Origin: Euborellia annulipes
Lineage: Eukaryota; Arthropoda; Insecta; Dermaptera; Anisolabididae
DNA: 64,000 nt
Direction: 5' to 3'
Assembly (NCBI GenBank): GCA_023213315.1
Contig: JAKCPI010003050.1
Span: 115,486-179,485, forward strand
Within the stretch, counting starts at the first letter, position 1. Every line of letters begins with the position of its first letter. The position numbers and the translations under genes are program-made. Under the pieces are notes generated by a model. It saw only the letters and a program-made list of their open reading frames with translations, searched no databases and was not told the origin of the DNA. Of this stretch, positions 1-11,659 are shown piece after piece.

Positions 1-611
1 GGTGTGACAAGTTTCCCGCATTTATTACATTTTTTAAAATGAAAATGAATATAAATGGGATTCTAATGCGAAATTTATCAAAGTCTTCACCACACCAAAT
101 ACAATTGCAATTAAAAAAGTTTATCTTCTTCTTTTTGAACAAATTTTTTGTTAAAAAAAAAAAAAAAAATTGACAAGAATCAATTAATTTTAATTTTCAA
201 AAGAGAGAAGATGAATGGAGAGAGTAAATTGTCTGAAATATCTGAACATTATATTTTAAAATAGATGAATCGACTTTTTAGGGAAAGGCTTGTTCATTTC
301 CTCCGCGTTCCCAAGGTATAAAAGGGAAAGGGCAATTTCAATTTTACAAAATAAAACGATAATATTTTGATTAATTATGAGAGATTGCCATCTTGAATTG
401 TTCTTAACTAAACAAATTATTTATTTATTTCCTGTGCGAATATTTTTAGGAGTGTTTATTCGATGACGTAACAATTAGAGACAAGGAACTCCTCTTTTAT
501 TACATTATACAATATATGAAGAAATTTTACATAAGAAAGCAATCAGCGGCGGATATTCCAAATATTATTAGATATTATTTTTCAACGATAATTAAAGAGC
601 GCTGTAGTCAC
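1..611. other. AT-rich non-coding DNA, no feature seen
   Basis: AT-rich sequence with poly(A) runs and no open frame of note. It lies downstream of the spondin exon on that exon's strand, where the next exon (expected to encode a thrombospondin type 1 repeat) could have been, but none is recognisable. Confidence 0.6.
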
Positions 612-700
612 GTAGGTTAGGCTAGGTTGAAGTGGCCTTTCCCACAGAGGGAACACACTTAGGCTAGTTAGACCCTTTGTGATACCACGGTGGGGCTATC
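612..700 (+). repeat. Arthropod-type GGTTAGG / GTTGAAGTGGC repeat
   Basis: The block reads GTAGGTTAGGCTAGGTTGAA, then GTGGCC, a CCCACAGAGGG stretch, ACACTTAGGC and GTGATACCAC. From memory, this order of short words matches a dispersed repeat common in insects and other arthropods. It has no coding potential. The family assignment is recall only and was not searched. Confidence 0.5.
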
Positions 701-759
701 TTCCTTTCCTACTCTAAGAAGAGACTTCGGCAGGATGTTTGAATTATTTGAAAAGCGCA

Positions 760-850
760 TCGTTACTGCTTTAAGAATTCATGTCCAGATACTCACCTTG
801 AAATATAAAAAATTGGTAACGCACAAGTCACAGGGTCCGATTGTCATTCA
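760..850 (-). repeat. Fragment of SINE-like body (family with CAGATACTCACC)
   Basis: The stretch with CCAGATACTCACCTTGA, then AAAAAATTGGT, resembles 24590-24650 and, more loosely, the bodies at 51270-51340, 51900-51990 and 59560-59640. In those better copies a tRNA-like segment follows on the minus-strand reading. This copy has lost that part. Confidence 0.35.
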
Positions 851-913
851 GATTAATATAAAATTGTTAGTTCTCCAATTTTGCCTCTTTCCACTTAAAT
901 CTTATATCCCCAG

Positions 914-1024
914 ACAGCTTGGAATATTGCAGCAACATTGCTGCAATGTTCATATATCCGCCTTTTTGTAACTTGCAGGAATATTGTGGAAGATTGGCAA
1001 TATTACTGCAATATTGCAAGCTGT
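914..1024. repeat. Imperfect palindrome rich in GCAATATT
   Basis: Inverted arms at 914-941 and 996-1024 both carry ACAGCTTG.AATATTGCAG, facing each other across about 55 bases. It looks like a small foldback (MITE-like) element. It sits in the intron just downstream of the spondin exon. Confidence 0.6.
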
Positions 1025-1184
1025 ATGGGTCCAGGGCATCTTAGATCCAGAAATTATCTCGTTGAAAAATTATTTAAGATCTTGGATCGGATTCCAAAGT
1101 CTTAAGAATCGATGATTGCATGATACTAATATTTCCAATTCTGATTATAACTTTATTGGTATTGTAAACATCGACTTTCTTATT

Positions 1185-1190
1185 ACTTAC
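1185..1190 (-). other. Splice donor of the spondin exon
   Basis: On the minus strand, GTAAGT directly follows the AAA (Lys) codon that ends the homologous protein segment. Reading past it adds SNKKVDVYNT, which does not resemble the family. The exon therefore ends here. Confidence 0.9.
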
Positions 1191-1690
1191 TTTGATGAAC
1201 TGAAACGTGGCGATTGGCGGAAGTCGTTTCAAGTGTGGATAGTAGAACGAGCCGGCTGGGTGCGATGGGTAATGACTTGTCATCCGATAGACGATACCCT
1301 GGGGGTCAGTGGGCCAATTCGGTGCGGTGAAAGTGAAGCCGTTATCAGTGCCTGCATCGAGAGGACCCGCCTCGACTGTGATGCTATCCAACCAGCCACC
1401 CTCGACGCATAATTGGAAACTATCCAAGCCGACAAACCAATCCGGAGAAGGCACCATCTTGCTCATAAGAGAGACCAGTGAGTGATTGGTGTCAGCATGG
1501 AAGGTGGCCTCCGTTCTCCCGGCACCTGAGGCGATTGCAGGTGCCGAGAAATCGTCAAGAATCCCACCTCCTCCTTGGCCAGCTGCATCCGCCAGTGCAT
1601 TGCCTTGGGCTGCTTCAGCAAACGCTTTCACCGACTCCGAAACCCGTGACCCCAACCGGAACAGAGTGTAGTCACGTCCATGACTCCGTC
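1191..1690 (-). CDS. Internal exon encoding most of a Spondin_N domain (mindin / spondin-2-like)
   Basis: This is one internal exon of an extracellular matrix protein of the F-spondin/mindin family. The exon is 500 nt: two bases completing a split codon, then 166 codons. Landmarks, counted from the first whole codon: RDYTLFRLG (5-13), FSAPAIASG (47-55), VPSPDWFVGLD (79-89), DAGTDNGFTF (111-120), SHPAGSFYYP (142-151) and LPPIATFQFIK (156-166). These match the Spondin_N core as I know it from insect mindin and vertebrate spondin-2. Minus-strand splice signals are excellent: acceptor TTTATTTCCAG ending at 1691 and donor AAA|GTAAGT with the intron starting at 1190. In the family the preceding residue is usually Gly, which fits the split codon (G|GA). 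The exon is intact, with no stop or frameshift, and it is far more GC-rich than its surroundings. Family members are secreted, bind matrix, and usually have a thrombospondin type 1 repeat after this domain. That exon and the N-terminal exon are not visible here. Confidence 0.93.
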
Positions 1691-1701
1691 CTGGAAATAA
1701 A
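1691..1701 (-). other. Splice acceptor of the spondin exon
   Basis: On the minus strand, a pyrimidine-rich TTTATTTCCAG precedes GACGGAGTCATGG. The ATG codons further upstream in the same frame (MMMVCLFPG) belong to the intron and are not a start site. Confidence 0.85.
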
Positions 1702-2999
1702 CAAACCATCATCATCCTTTAGCTAACGCGCAGCTAGTTAATTGAAATACAGTAAATTTGATGTCAACCCTGGAGATTAAAGGAAATTTTTTTTTATTAA
1801 TTAAATGTTGAAATGAATATATAATTAAATTTTAATACAATAATTAAATTAACAAATAAATTAAATTGATTTTAATAAATTATAAATAAATACAATTCCA
1901 TAGATTGGATTTAATTAAAATATAATTAAGAGAAAATAAGAATAAAAAAATAAATAAATCGATTAGCATTATTATAATAAAAGAAAACCTCTGAGGTGAA
2001 TTAACCAAAAATTAAATTTATATGGTGGAGGAGCTGGGATTGCACTACATATTGCTTTTTCCATTTTTTATCTAATTCATTTAACGCAAAATAATAATTA
2101 AATCTAAAATGCTTATTGATAATATTGAAAATTGGAGAGGATTGATGCGAGAAGTGGTGGTGTTGGGATGTCAGAATACATTTTCGTTGTGTATTTATAG
2201 TCTGATCACTAAACAAAACTAACATTGCTATTATTATCAATAATACTTTGAAGTAAAATGAGAATGACATTAAAGTAGAAGTGGAGGAGCTGGGATGGAT
2301 AATATTGTGTATTCGTTTTATGACGTATAAACGTTTATGAATGTATCGTTCTTTTTTTTATCATATGTTCTGGCATTGATTGACACTTTGTGACTTGACT
2401 TGTTGGAAGAAGGAAGGATATCATATCACTATAGATAAGATAAGATAATGGTGACACGTGTAAAAGCGGCTGTTAATGACTGACTCTTTTGAGAGAGGGA
2501 GGGAGGGAGAGATAACCAAACCAGGCAGCAGCAACATCACCAGTTAAGTGATGTATGTAGATTAATGGGGCGTACTAAGCAAGCCCTCCTCCCCGCTAAT
2601 CCAATTATTCACTTCATTAGGTTGAAATTCGTCTATGCAAAAGGAGGAAGGATTATGACGAGACCAAGAGACAATGCTAGGCCAATTAATAATACAGTAG
2701 AATGAATACGAAATACTTTGTATGTTGAGATCTGATATAAATTATTTAAACTGCAATCCCAGCTCCTTCACTTTTCACTATTTTCTTAATTTACAGATTC
2801 ATCAACAGAATCAATTCTCTATTTTCATTGAGATTTTTAATTATATTGGGATATCTATATACTAATATAGTCAAGGGTTTTATATGAATAAAAATGGCGG
2901 ATATTTAAACAGCTTTTTTATATTTTATTCTAAACCATAATCAGCCTTGCTAAAATATATATTAAAAGGTAATGCATTTTTTAAAACAAATTATAAAAA
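1702..2999. other. AT-rich intronic/intergenic DNA with three CTGGGAT motif copies
   Basis: No exon is recognisable. Copies of the dispersed motif lie near 2024-2041 (plus), 2281-2296 (plus) and 2757-2774 (minus). An AT-rich minus-strand frame at 2001-2270 begins with a signal-peptide-like stretch (FKVLLIIIAMLVLF), but it runs into a motif copy and shows no homology, so it is not called. Confidence 0.5.
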
Positions 3000-3235
3000 T
3001 ATCCCAGCTCCTTCACCTTTTTTTTATTATTGTCAATAATCAAGTATTGTCAATTTTCTCTAGTTTTAATTATTTCAATTTTATTCCAATTAAAAAAAAA
3101 ATTTTTTTTCTTTAATTAGAAATCAATACAAACGAATAAAGAAACTTTTTAATTATACAAAAAATGTTGCCAACTTTTACCAAACAAAAAAACTCAATTT
3201 TTTTTTATTTCTATAGAGAATATTTTTGATAAAAA
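3000..3235 (-). repeat. Copy of the 8.5-12 kb motif-bearing repeat
   Basis: Read on the minus strand, this resembles 8460-8705. It shares the order: AT-rich start, AGTTGGCAA (GTTGCCAACTTTTA on plus), TTTCTAATTAAAG, TTGGAATAAAATT, a TTGAT(T)ATT stretch and finally the GGAGCTGGGAT motif. It is diverged and ends at the motif. Confidence 0.55.
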
Positions 3236-4639
3236 AAAGAAAGGATGGTTATTAAAAAAAAAAAAAAAATGTACGTCAAGAGTTTCGGGTTAATATTTAT
3301 ATAAGGAGGTATATTTATATGTACAATATGTTTTATATCATAAAATGTTTCCATTTAGAAATTCTTTTTCGTCACTTTTATTGAGATGGAGAGAGAAAAA
3401 ATAACTCCTTGGAATTATATTACTTTTATTGCCCATTCAATAATTCAATAATAGCATCTTGTTTATTTTTTTGTTTTATTTCTTTAGTAATAATATATTA
3501 CTTTAGTAATAATAAATAATATGTATTGAGAACAAAACGGCGTTATAACTTGTTACGTATACCGTTATGAGGGATTAAATATCATATATTAAAAGGTAAA
3601 GCCAAATTACGAAAAATTCCCAGCACCTCCACCTTCATTTTCTTCCTTTTCTCGATTATAAAGGTTCTTTTTCAGGAATCTAGCCCAAGACGCAGGAAGG
3701 GAAAACTATCTTCCCAAGACACGAAACCCCAAAGTCTCACAATTTAGGCGGCCCATGGTGGTCGCCCAAAGTGCAGATTTCACAACTCTAGTCTCAAATA
3801 TTAGGTAACCTTTGATTACAACAGAACGATGCTATACAATGGCATTATTGCACAAGACATCCCTTGGTCGTGTTCTCTCCTGTTTGGGTCTGAGCGAACA
3901 CAATTGGCTCTCTTGATCATGTGATTTAACATCTTGGGACTTCTTTCGGTGAGTTTTTTTTTAATTCAAAAGTTTTTATAATTGTAAGAATTGAAGAAAG
4001 CGGAGGTGCTGAGATGCGCAAAGAAAGTGGAGAAGCTGGGATGTGTAAAGAAAGTGGAGGAGCTGGGGTCTGTTCGTGGTGTCGATTGTCCCAGTTATGA
4101 GATAAAACGGCTTGGGGCATCTTTCTCTGGCGCCTTGAACAAGATTAGATGAAGTATTATAGAAATGCACCAACAGTTCCATACATAATTTCTACATGTC
4201 TACTAGGTACTTAGTGAATAAATAAAAATTCTGCTATTTCTTAAAAAAAAAATCTGTAATTAACTTCAATTTCCTGCTCCTCTTTATACTTTTCATTATA
4301 TTTAGTTGATTCCCTTTCCAAATAAGCCATCATTAACTTATTCAATTTCTCTGCTATAAAATTTTCTCTAGTTAGTTCTTAATCAAAAAAGTTTAATTCG
4401 AACTTTCAATTCTAGCTAATCCTCTAATGCTAATTGAGATAAATGAATAAATTATGCCCTTCCTGTTGTTTATATATAAATTAGCAACAAAAAAAGCCAA
4501 CTAATTAGGATAATAGGAAAAGCGACACTAATGGCTAATTACCAGAAGTTGATTAGAGTACGTTGGTGAATGAATGAATGAATGCGGTATTCCGCAATGA
4601 CAAAGATTGAATAAAAAAACTAGAAAGTATTGTAATTTA
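3236..4639. other. Non-coding DNA with clustered motif copies
   Basis: No gene is seen. Motif copies lie near 3617 (minus) and as a short triple array at 4003-4070, where GCAAAGAAAGTGGAG-type units are tandemly repeated on the plus strand. Confidence 0.5.
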
Positions 4640-5235
4640 AAGGAGTGGAGGAGCTGGGATTCAGTATAGGTTTTTGATGTTTATTTGCCTTTAGTTGTTT
4701 GAAAAGATCAATTTTTTTTAAATAAAATATAAAAGTCCATATCACAAAACTAAATATTTTAGAATATTTGGTAAATTAACTTAGTAACATGAAAGCATAG
4801 AATTGGAAGAAGAGTAAAAGCTGGGATTCAGTATAAGTTTTTGTTGTGTATTTGTTTTTGGTTGTTTGAAAATATCAATTTTTTTTTAAACAAAATGTAA
4901 CAGTATATCACAAAATTATTTTAGAAAAAGAATTGGAACAAGTAGAGGAGCTGGGGTTCAGTACAGGTTTTTGATGTGTATTTGTCTTTGGTTGTTTGAA
5001 AATATCAATTTTTAAAACAAAATTCAACACTGCTTATCACAAAACTAAATATTTTAGAATAATATTTGATAAATTAATATATTAACATGGAAGGATAGAA
5101 TTGGAAGTGGAGGAGCTGGGGTTCAGTACAGGTTTTTGATGTATATTTGTCTTTGGGTGTTTGAAGATATCAATTTTTTAAAACAAAATGTATATGGAAG
5201 CATAGAATTGTAAGTGGAGGAGCTGGGGTTTAGTA
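4640..5235 (+). repeat. Tandem array of five units each starting with the GGAGCTGGG motif
   Basis: Units begin near 4645, 4812, 4940, 5107 and 5214. Each has (G)GAGCTGGG(A/G)TTCAGTA, then GGTTTTTGATGT, TATTTG, GTTGTTTGAA, ATATCAATTTTTT, AAACAAAATG, and in longer units TATCACAAAACTAAATATTT and GAA(T/G)CATAGAATTG. Spacing varies between roughly 107 and 167 bases because of internal deletions. The order shows local tandem duplication of a motif-bearing unit. Confidence 0.85.
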
Positions 5236-7100
5236 AGCAAAACATACATTTCTTTTTAATTCTCACAAAAATAAGAGTGTTTGTGTCAGTAAATTATTCA
5301 GGATATTTAATCCAGTTTTTTCTTCTTTTCTAAATAATGTAGAGTGAGAGAGGAATGAAGAATAACACTTGGAGTTGTGACATCGTCAATCACTCACTCT
5401 TAGGGCAAACTATCCCCCACCCCCCATCCTCCCTCTAAATTCTGAAATAGATTCATATACTTGGGTGTCTGCACCCTTCGGTGTGTCTAGCCAATAGTCA
5501 TCCATCATGGCGGCTGTCATTCACTGCTGCCACAGCAGCCCTGCACACGAATTAGCTACAATCGTGTAATAGTTTAGAGAAATTGCCAGCCAGCCAGACG
5601 ACAACGACTCGTCGTCGTCGTCGTCGTCAATCCATCTAACTCACTCCTCTTCTCTACGTATATGATGGATTGATATCGATCAACCAATGTTGCCGTTTGC
5701 AACGATTCAATTCATTAGAAATTTAAAGGAAAATAACAGCATGTCATATCCATCAATTTGTATTTAAGAAAATACTTCAATAAAATAAATCCCCATTTGG
5801 GTATATAAGAAGAATATAATTAAATTTGCTTTCTAATATTTTCTTTTTAATTTTAACAAATTACAAAAAACAAAAATAGTTACATCCCAGCTCCTCCACT
5901 TCCACAAGTTTTTTTTTAAATAATTTATTAATATATTTAAAAATAATTAAATAATATATAAATATTTTATTAATTAAACATTTTAATTTTACTCTTCTAT
6001 TAAAATCCTTAATCTGGGTGAATATCGCATTTGTTAAATTAGAAAGACATTCCTTTCCAAGTTTCTTGTCATTTTATTACAAATTAAAAGTAATATAAAA
6101 TACTTAAAGTACCATTTTGCCATTTACCAATTTTAATTTAAGAAATCCATTTAATAAACGATGATTAATAAATATTAATTATGTTTTTAAACATTAAGAA
6201 AATGCTCGATTTTGAAGCAATGCCTCTTAAATAAATTTATCTTAAAGAAATATTTAAAAAAAATTTTAAAAAGTGGAGGAGCTGGGATGCCTTTCTGGTG
6301 CCGATTATATATATGTGAAAAAATATTGTTTTCTTGACAATATCAGAAAGAAATTATTAAAAGAGTAGGCGAAGACATGACACCTTTCAAATTTTACATT
6401 CCACACACAAATTACTCAATTTTTTGTTTTAATTATTGTAATTTCTTTCTTTCAAGATGAGACAGAGAGAGAGAAGTTTGTTTGTTTGTTTAACACACAA
6501 GAACCACTTGTAAAACAAGAGTAATCAATCATTCTTGCGTCGAAAGGGGTTTTTATTCGATAGATTAATAAAAAAAAAAAAAAACTGATTTACAATTTAA
6601 AAATGGAATAACGCACAACACAAAACTAATTGAAATTTATTCTGGATTAATATGACATTAATTAATGGATAAGTTAGAAGGAAATAAAAATAGAGAGAGA
6701 GAAATTTCACCAAAATAGATAGATATTTAATAAAATTTTTCTTTGCTTGACAGTTTATCAATAATTGCTTAATTATCAAGCAAATTGAAAATAAAATCTA
6801 ATAAAGTACACTCTGAACAAGTTATTTTAAATAAATCTATTTAGATTGCTTCTATATAGGCTTAAAATACTGTATTTTATATAATTGATGTAAGTGAAGG
6901 AGCTGGGATCTATTCAAGTTTTGTTGTTTTATACCAAAAGGAAATTATTATAAAGATGAGGTGAAATCCTTTCAAATTTTACATTTAAAAATAATCAATA
7001 TGAATATCAATAGAACCTTGAAAAAGGAAATGTATTCTAAGAGGGAGATGAAAAAAAAAATCAATTTAAATTTAATATTATCCAACTCTCTATCTGATAT
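5236..7100. other. Non-coding DNA with a (CGT) microsatellite and motif copies
   Basis: A more GC-rich, complex stretch at about 5400-5660 contains a TCG/GTC trinucleotide run near 5605-5628. On the minus strand it has a short frame beginning MMDDYWLDTPKG after GCCGCC, which is too short to call. The rest is AT-rich, with motif copies near 5883 (minus), 6273 and 6894. No gene is seen. Confidence 0.5.
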
Positions 7101-7103
7101 ATA

Positions 7104-7665
7104 TTTTTTTTTTATCCTAAAGAGGATGAAAATATTATAACTAATCGTCTTTGTATAGTCACAAACAATGACATTAAAAAAAACGAGTGAATTGAAAAAA
7201 GTGGAGGAGCTGGGATGAAGAAAAGATATTAGACTTTTTTTTTACTTTTTTAAGGCCTTTTTCGGCATCTAAGGTTTTTTAGACCTCATCCCTATTTATT
7301 TCAAATTATTAGTAGCCAATTCAAATGTAATTTCTCGCTTGGGACGTGAAGCGAACCCGGGGCAGGTGTTTTTTTTAATGTTGGTTTTTATAAACAATGC
7401 AAGCTACTGTATATGGAATAATTTCCAGAAGTGTCTTCAAATAAATGATATACAAAACAATATATATTTTGTAAGGGTGAGGCACAAGGAAGTTACATAC
7501 AATACCCTTTTTAATAAGAAATTCATTCTTTTTTTAATTTTTTATCCAAGAGAATCATGGATTTTAACTAATCGTCTTTGTATAGTCTTAACAATGGCAT
7601 TAGAAAAAAAACGAGTGAATTGAAAAAAGTGGAGGAGCTGGGATGAAGTACAGATATTTGTCTGT
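7104..7665 (+). repeat. Direct repeat pair (7104-7235 and 7528-7660) flanking a SINE
   Basis: Both copies contain CTAATCGTCTTTGTATAGTC, then ACAATG.CATTA, AAAACGAGTGAATTG, AAAAAAGTGGAGGAG and CTGGGATGAAG, in that order. The similarity is close over about 85 bases and weaker to the left. A SINE fragment and about 160 bases of other DNA separate them. Confidence 0.8.
7240..7365 (-). repeat. tRNA-derived SINE copy, head truncated
   Basis: On the minus strand it starts inside a B-box-like CCGGGTTCGCTT, then CCCAAGCGAGAAA, AAATAAATAGGGATG, GGTCTAAA and CCTTAGATGCCGA, and ends in an A/T-rich tail. The order matches the full copy at 51569-51745. The A-box half is missing. Confidence 0.75.
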
Positions 7666-8454
7666 TTTTGTTTTTCCAAACAATGCACAAAACGACTGTA
7701 TATGCAATACGATATGTTTGTAAATAAATGATACACAAAACATTTGTACTACTCTGCAATTTTTCCTATTAAAAATGATTGGTGTTTTCCCATGTCTTCT
7801 TGATTAATTGATTATTATCAAAGTTTCAAAACTTAGTTTCAGAGTTTCGATTCTTAATTAGTGACATTCCATTTAATTTCAAGAACAGAAAGCAAAATGA
7901 GAGATCAAACCAGAACAGTGTATATATGGATACTATAATCCCTAATTAACCAACTTGGACACTTGAATGACTCATGGAGATTCCACAAATATCTCATTAA
8001 TTGTTTTTCCCTATGTATATATGTAGCTATGTATGTACATATTGCAAAGTAAATAGAAATGAACATGGAATTAATGGGAATATCTTGGTCTCCTTTGGGA
8101 TTCGTGTTTACCAATTGGTCAACGGATATTAATGGACTTGTTGATGATAGAAAAGCCTAATGAGACTCTTCTTTTGATAACATAACTCTAAAGAGACTAA
8201 ATTATTACCCAGCAAATTTCGGAGGCTAAAACAAAACTTATTTATGTGTATCTAAAAATGAATTAAAGAAACTTAAAATTAAATAATACTTTAATACTTT
8301 GTTTTCATTTATTTATTTTCACTCCTTTTTCCTTCCATTTGAATACAATAAACAATGAAAGCGTTAGAAAAAAAAATTAAAATAAAAAAAAAAAAAACTG
8401 TTGACATTAAAGTTTAACGTTCGTGCAATTTTTTCTTTTAAATAACTTTTTTTT
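7666..8454. other. AT-rich DNA, no feature seen
   Basis: Poly(A)/poly(T) runs and simple AT-rich sequence. No homology, tRNA-like element or clear palindrome was recognised. Confidence 0.5.
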
Positions 8455-8990
8455 TTTATTATAAAAAAAAATTCTCTATATTGAAAAGAGAAAATTGAGA
8501 TTCTTATTTTCTAAAAGTTGGCAATATTTCTTATTTTATAATTAAAAAGTTGCTTTATTCATTTAAATTGATTTCTAATTAGAGATTTTTATAATTGGAA
8601 TAAAATTTAATTAATTAAATAATAAAGAAATTGAAACATTCCTTGATTATTAGCTATAAAATTAAAATTGATATAAAAAGGTGCATGGTGGTGGAGCTGG
8701 GATCTCAGTTCAGATTATTATTAAGAATATCAAGCTTGTTCCAACATCATTCAACATATACATAGGCCTTGGATAAAATATTGTGACATTGATGGTATAT
8801 TTCAAAATCTACCAATCCAATCAATTTAAATTTTTGGCTTATTAGGGTAATTGACATACCGTAAACGTAACGCATTAGAGGGGGGAAGGATTCTGGACAA
8901 AACGTTACTAATTGTGACATGGGGCACCCGGGGGTTTCTCTGTAAGTGTGACATAACAATTCAAAGTGGAATTTATAAAATTTGTTGAAA
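8455..8990 (+). repeat. Motif-bearing repeat, copy A
   Basis: Shared landmarks with the copies at 9110-9530 and 11660-12045 are TAGGCCTTGGATAAA, TTGATGGTATATTT, CAAGCTTGTTCCAA and the GGTGGAGCTGGGAT core. Its right end carries CCGTAAACGTAACGCATTAG and AATTGTGACATGG, words of a GTTACGTAA/GTGACA type also found in the other copies. Confidence 0.7.
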
Positions 8991-9109
8991 AAACAAAAAA
9001 AAAAGGTCGAATGATTTTCACAAGGAAAATGGAGTGATTTGAGTCACGAGGAAAAATCTACTAAAAAAAGATAAAATGATATTAATTTTGTATAATACGG
9101 GAGGGAGGT

Positions 9110-9530
9110 AGTTCTATGTTGTGACATAATATTTATAGAGGGGTTTGTTGTATTAACTGTGACATGGATGACTAGAAAATCGTCAAAAAAGGCGTTACGT
9201 AATATGTGACGACCCTATAATAGAAATTTTCTAATTAAAGAGTAGATTTTTTTTTAATTGGAATCAAATTTAATTAATTAAATAATAAAGAAAATGCAAC
9301 ATTCTTTGTTTATTGGCTATAATAGTAAAAGGCAAAATATTTGATGAAAAAGTATATGGTGGAGGAGCTGGGATTTTAGTTAAGATATTATTATAAGTAA
9401 ATTGAGCTTGTTCCAAGATCATTTAATATATCATAGGCCTTGGATAAACTACTGTGACCTTGATGGTATATTTAATTTCGAAATCTAGCAATTTAATAAA
9501 CTTAGATTTTTCGCACATGGTGGGGAGTGT
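9110..9530 (+). repeat. Motif-bearing repeat, copy B
   Basis: It begins with GTGACATAAT...GTGACATGG, then GGCGTTACGTAATATGTGAC and GACCCTA, then TTTTCTAATTAAAGAGTA, GGTGGAGGAGCTGGGATTTT, GAGCTTGTTCCAAGATC, TAGGCCTTGGATAAA and CCTTGATGGTATATTT. The GTTACGTAATATGTGACGACCC word resembles one I recall from dispersed invertebrate repeats. Confidence 0.75.
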
Positions 9531-11184
9531 TGTTAACGTGGTTTGGGTTAATTTTATATCACAATCAGACTAATAACGATTTTTCATAGAATATAACTTT
9601 TTTTTGAGGGATGACGGGAAAAAAAAGAAATATTATGCAAATCTAAAAATTTCATTTATATCCCATAGTAAGACACAAACGAAAACAGACTATTAATATC
9701 TCTTTATATATACATGCTATATTTGATTTTATTTTAAAATATATTCATAAGAAGATAAATTGACTTTGTAGTCAAGGCATATGAATGGAAAGAGGGGGGG
9801 GGGGGTGACTCAATCCCGTCTGTGAAATTGAATCCCCTCTCGTCAACGACGACCCTTTTTACTTCCCATTTTTTTCTCTTCTTGGAGGTTAGGTGGGGGA
9901 AGAAAAAGAAAATGAAGCGAATTTCATTTGACGAAATTCTATTTTATTTAATTATTATTATTATATCTACTTTTTTTTTTTTGTAAACGGATTAAATTTC
10001 ACAAATATTCTAAAATCAATTATTTGTATTTAATTTTCAAAAATAAAATTGTATTAATATGATTAATTATAATAAAATAATTGTGAGATATAATTTTAAC
10101 TTTTCCTTTTCCTTTAAACAAGATTATCGTCGAAACTACTTGACGGATTTTCATGTTTTTTTTTTTTAACGTGTAGAGAATTTTCTTTAGGCAGTTTTTT
10201 GTGTGGAAGAGAGAAGAGAATGGAATACTAAAGTCTTAATTTGATTCCCATTCTTAAATTGAATAACTTATAGTATTATAACAACTCATCGCCTACCTAT
10301 CGCACTACCGATATAAAAATATAGTCATATCTCAAAAATGGCCATTAGTGTACACATAATTTTTTAACTTTTTTCTTTTTCTAAAGTATATATTTGTTTT
10401 ATTTTCACTTTAATATTGATTGTGTTTATATATTTTTTATTTTTTTCTTTTTTGTAGTGTGTTTATCGAGTCCACAGTCCAGAAAGTCATCATAGAAGTA
10501 TTCGATTCTGAAAATGGTCTATTCAAATACAAAACGTCATTTAAGACCTTATTTGTTTATGATGCGTTAGTTTTCTCAATTTGGCTTGTTCTTTCATGTC
10601 CTTGATTGGGTTTTCTTTAATTGCCGACCTCATATCATGAAATAAGATATAGATTAACCGAAACAACTGCCATTATTTATTTTTTAAATTTTAAACTAAG
10701 TAAATAAAAAGGTAAAAGGAAACATTAACGAAGAGTTGTAATAATAAATAATAACATAAAAGTATATCTTTGGAGGTTTATAGCCAAATAACAATCAATC
10801 GTCTCGTGTCGTTTGAATGGTTATATCTCATAAAAGAAGTCATCTACTTGTTTATTCTTATAAATCTTAACAAATGGGTTCGGGAATAAAAAAAGAGTTA
10901 TGGAAGATACAAATGCAAATTATAAAATAAGAGAGTACTTGAATACAAAAAAAAATTGACTGGAGATTAATTTTGTCATTCAATATACATATCAAAAAGA
11001 ACTACACTGTAAAAAAATTTTGATTTTACAATTTTTGTGTAGGAAGCAAATTACATAAACAAAAACATGGTAAGTCTTTGCAAAAACCGTTTATAAATTT
11101 ATTGTAATTTTCGAAAGTCGTTTGAAAATTCAGAGTGAAAATGTGTTGTAATTTTAGATAGCAATTTGGCACGAGCGAGGAACT
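9531..11184. other. AT-rich non-coding DNA
   Basis: It holds a G run near 9795-9806 and poly(T) stretches. No coding homology, tRNA-like segment or strong inverted repeat was recognised. Confidence 0.5.
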
Positions 11185-11255
11185 TCAGCAATGTGTGCAC
11201 CTATATAGCAATACATAAGTTGGATTCGCCAGAGTACGCAACTCTTCTTCGTTCT

Positions 11256-11300
11256 TCGCCTTAATCCCGCGATGCGGGGTCGGCGACCCTACATGAATTT
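11256..11300 (-). pseudogene. RTE-like LINE C-terminal tail (fragment)
   Basis: The minus strand reads RVADPASRD and stop, beside the CCCGCGATGCGGGGTCGGCG word also seen at 48931-48960. This resembles the last codons of RTE-type reverse transcriptase proteins (compare RSADPAPRD and stop at 48931). The GC-rich sequence up to about 11520 may belong to the same or another element but is not identified. Confidence 0.5.
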
Positions 11301-11659
11301 TTGCGACCGGGGAGGAATAGAACAGGCTGGCCTGTCGCACAGTCTGACCCCTTTTGAAGAAAGGAAGGAAGAGACCGACTTGCAAAGAATAAGGACTGTC
11401 TGCCTCAGCTCGGGTAGCTCGTGGTCGTCATCCACGCACCCACAAGATGTGAGCCCCTGAGCCACCGTACTCAACTCAAGTAAAAGTCAGGGCATGGTGT
11501 GATCGCACCTTTAGGGGACTACGCGCTCGGCTTCGAGAGGCTCTATATTTCCATCAAAATTATCCGGACTTATCAAATTCGGAGGTTCAAAGTGTATTTG
11601 TGAAGCGCATCGTACTAATTTAGGAAATTGATTCAAATCCTAAAAATCGGTTAGAACTA

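Larger units (their letters stand above)
2024..9376. repeat. Dispersed short motif, consensus near GTGGAGGAGCTGGGAT
   Basis: About eighteen near-copies fall in this span. Plus strand, by approximate start: 2024, 2281, 4004 (three close copies to 4070), 4645, 4812, 4940, 5107, 5214, 6273, 6894, 7201, 7630, 8687 and 9359. Minus strand: 2757, 3001, 3617 and 5883. One more minus copy is at 11786. Several are followed by TCAGT. Looser versions (CATGGTGG...AGCTGGGAT) occur at 22625, 40580, 46574, 54365, 55232 and 56406. Flanking sequence differs between many copies, so the motif is not simply one long repeat. Confidence 0.75.

Noticed and set aside
1074..1190. Extension of the spondin reading frame past FIK
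   Set aside because: It crosses a perfect GTAAGT donor and loses all family similarity, so it is intron read-through.
2001..2270. Minus-strand open frame with signal-peptide-like start, possible first exon of the spondin gene
   Set aside because: The rest is low-complexity, runs into a dispersed motif copy, shows no mindin-like sequence and no convincing donor.
5440..5515. Short minus-strand frame MMDDYWLDTPKG with a good start context
   Set aside because: Only about 32 codons before a stop, no homology, no supported splice site.
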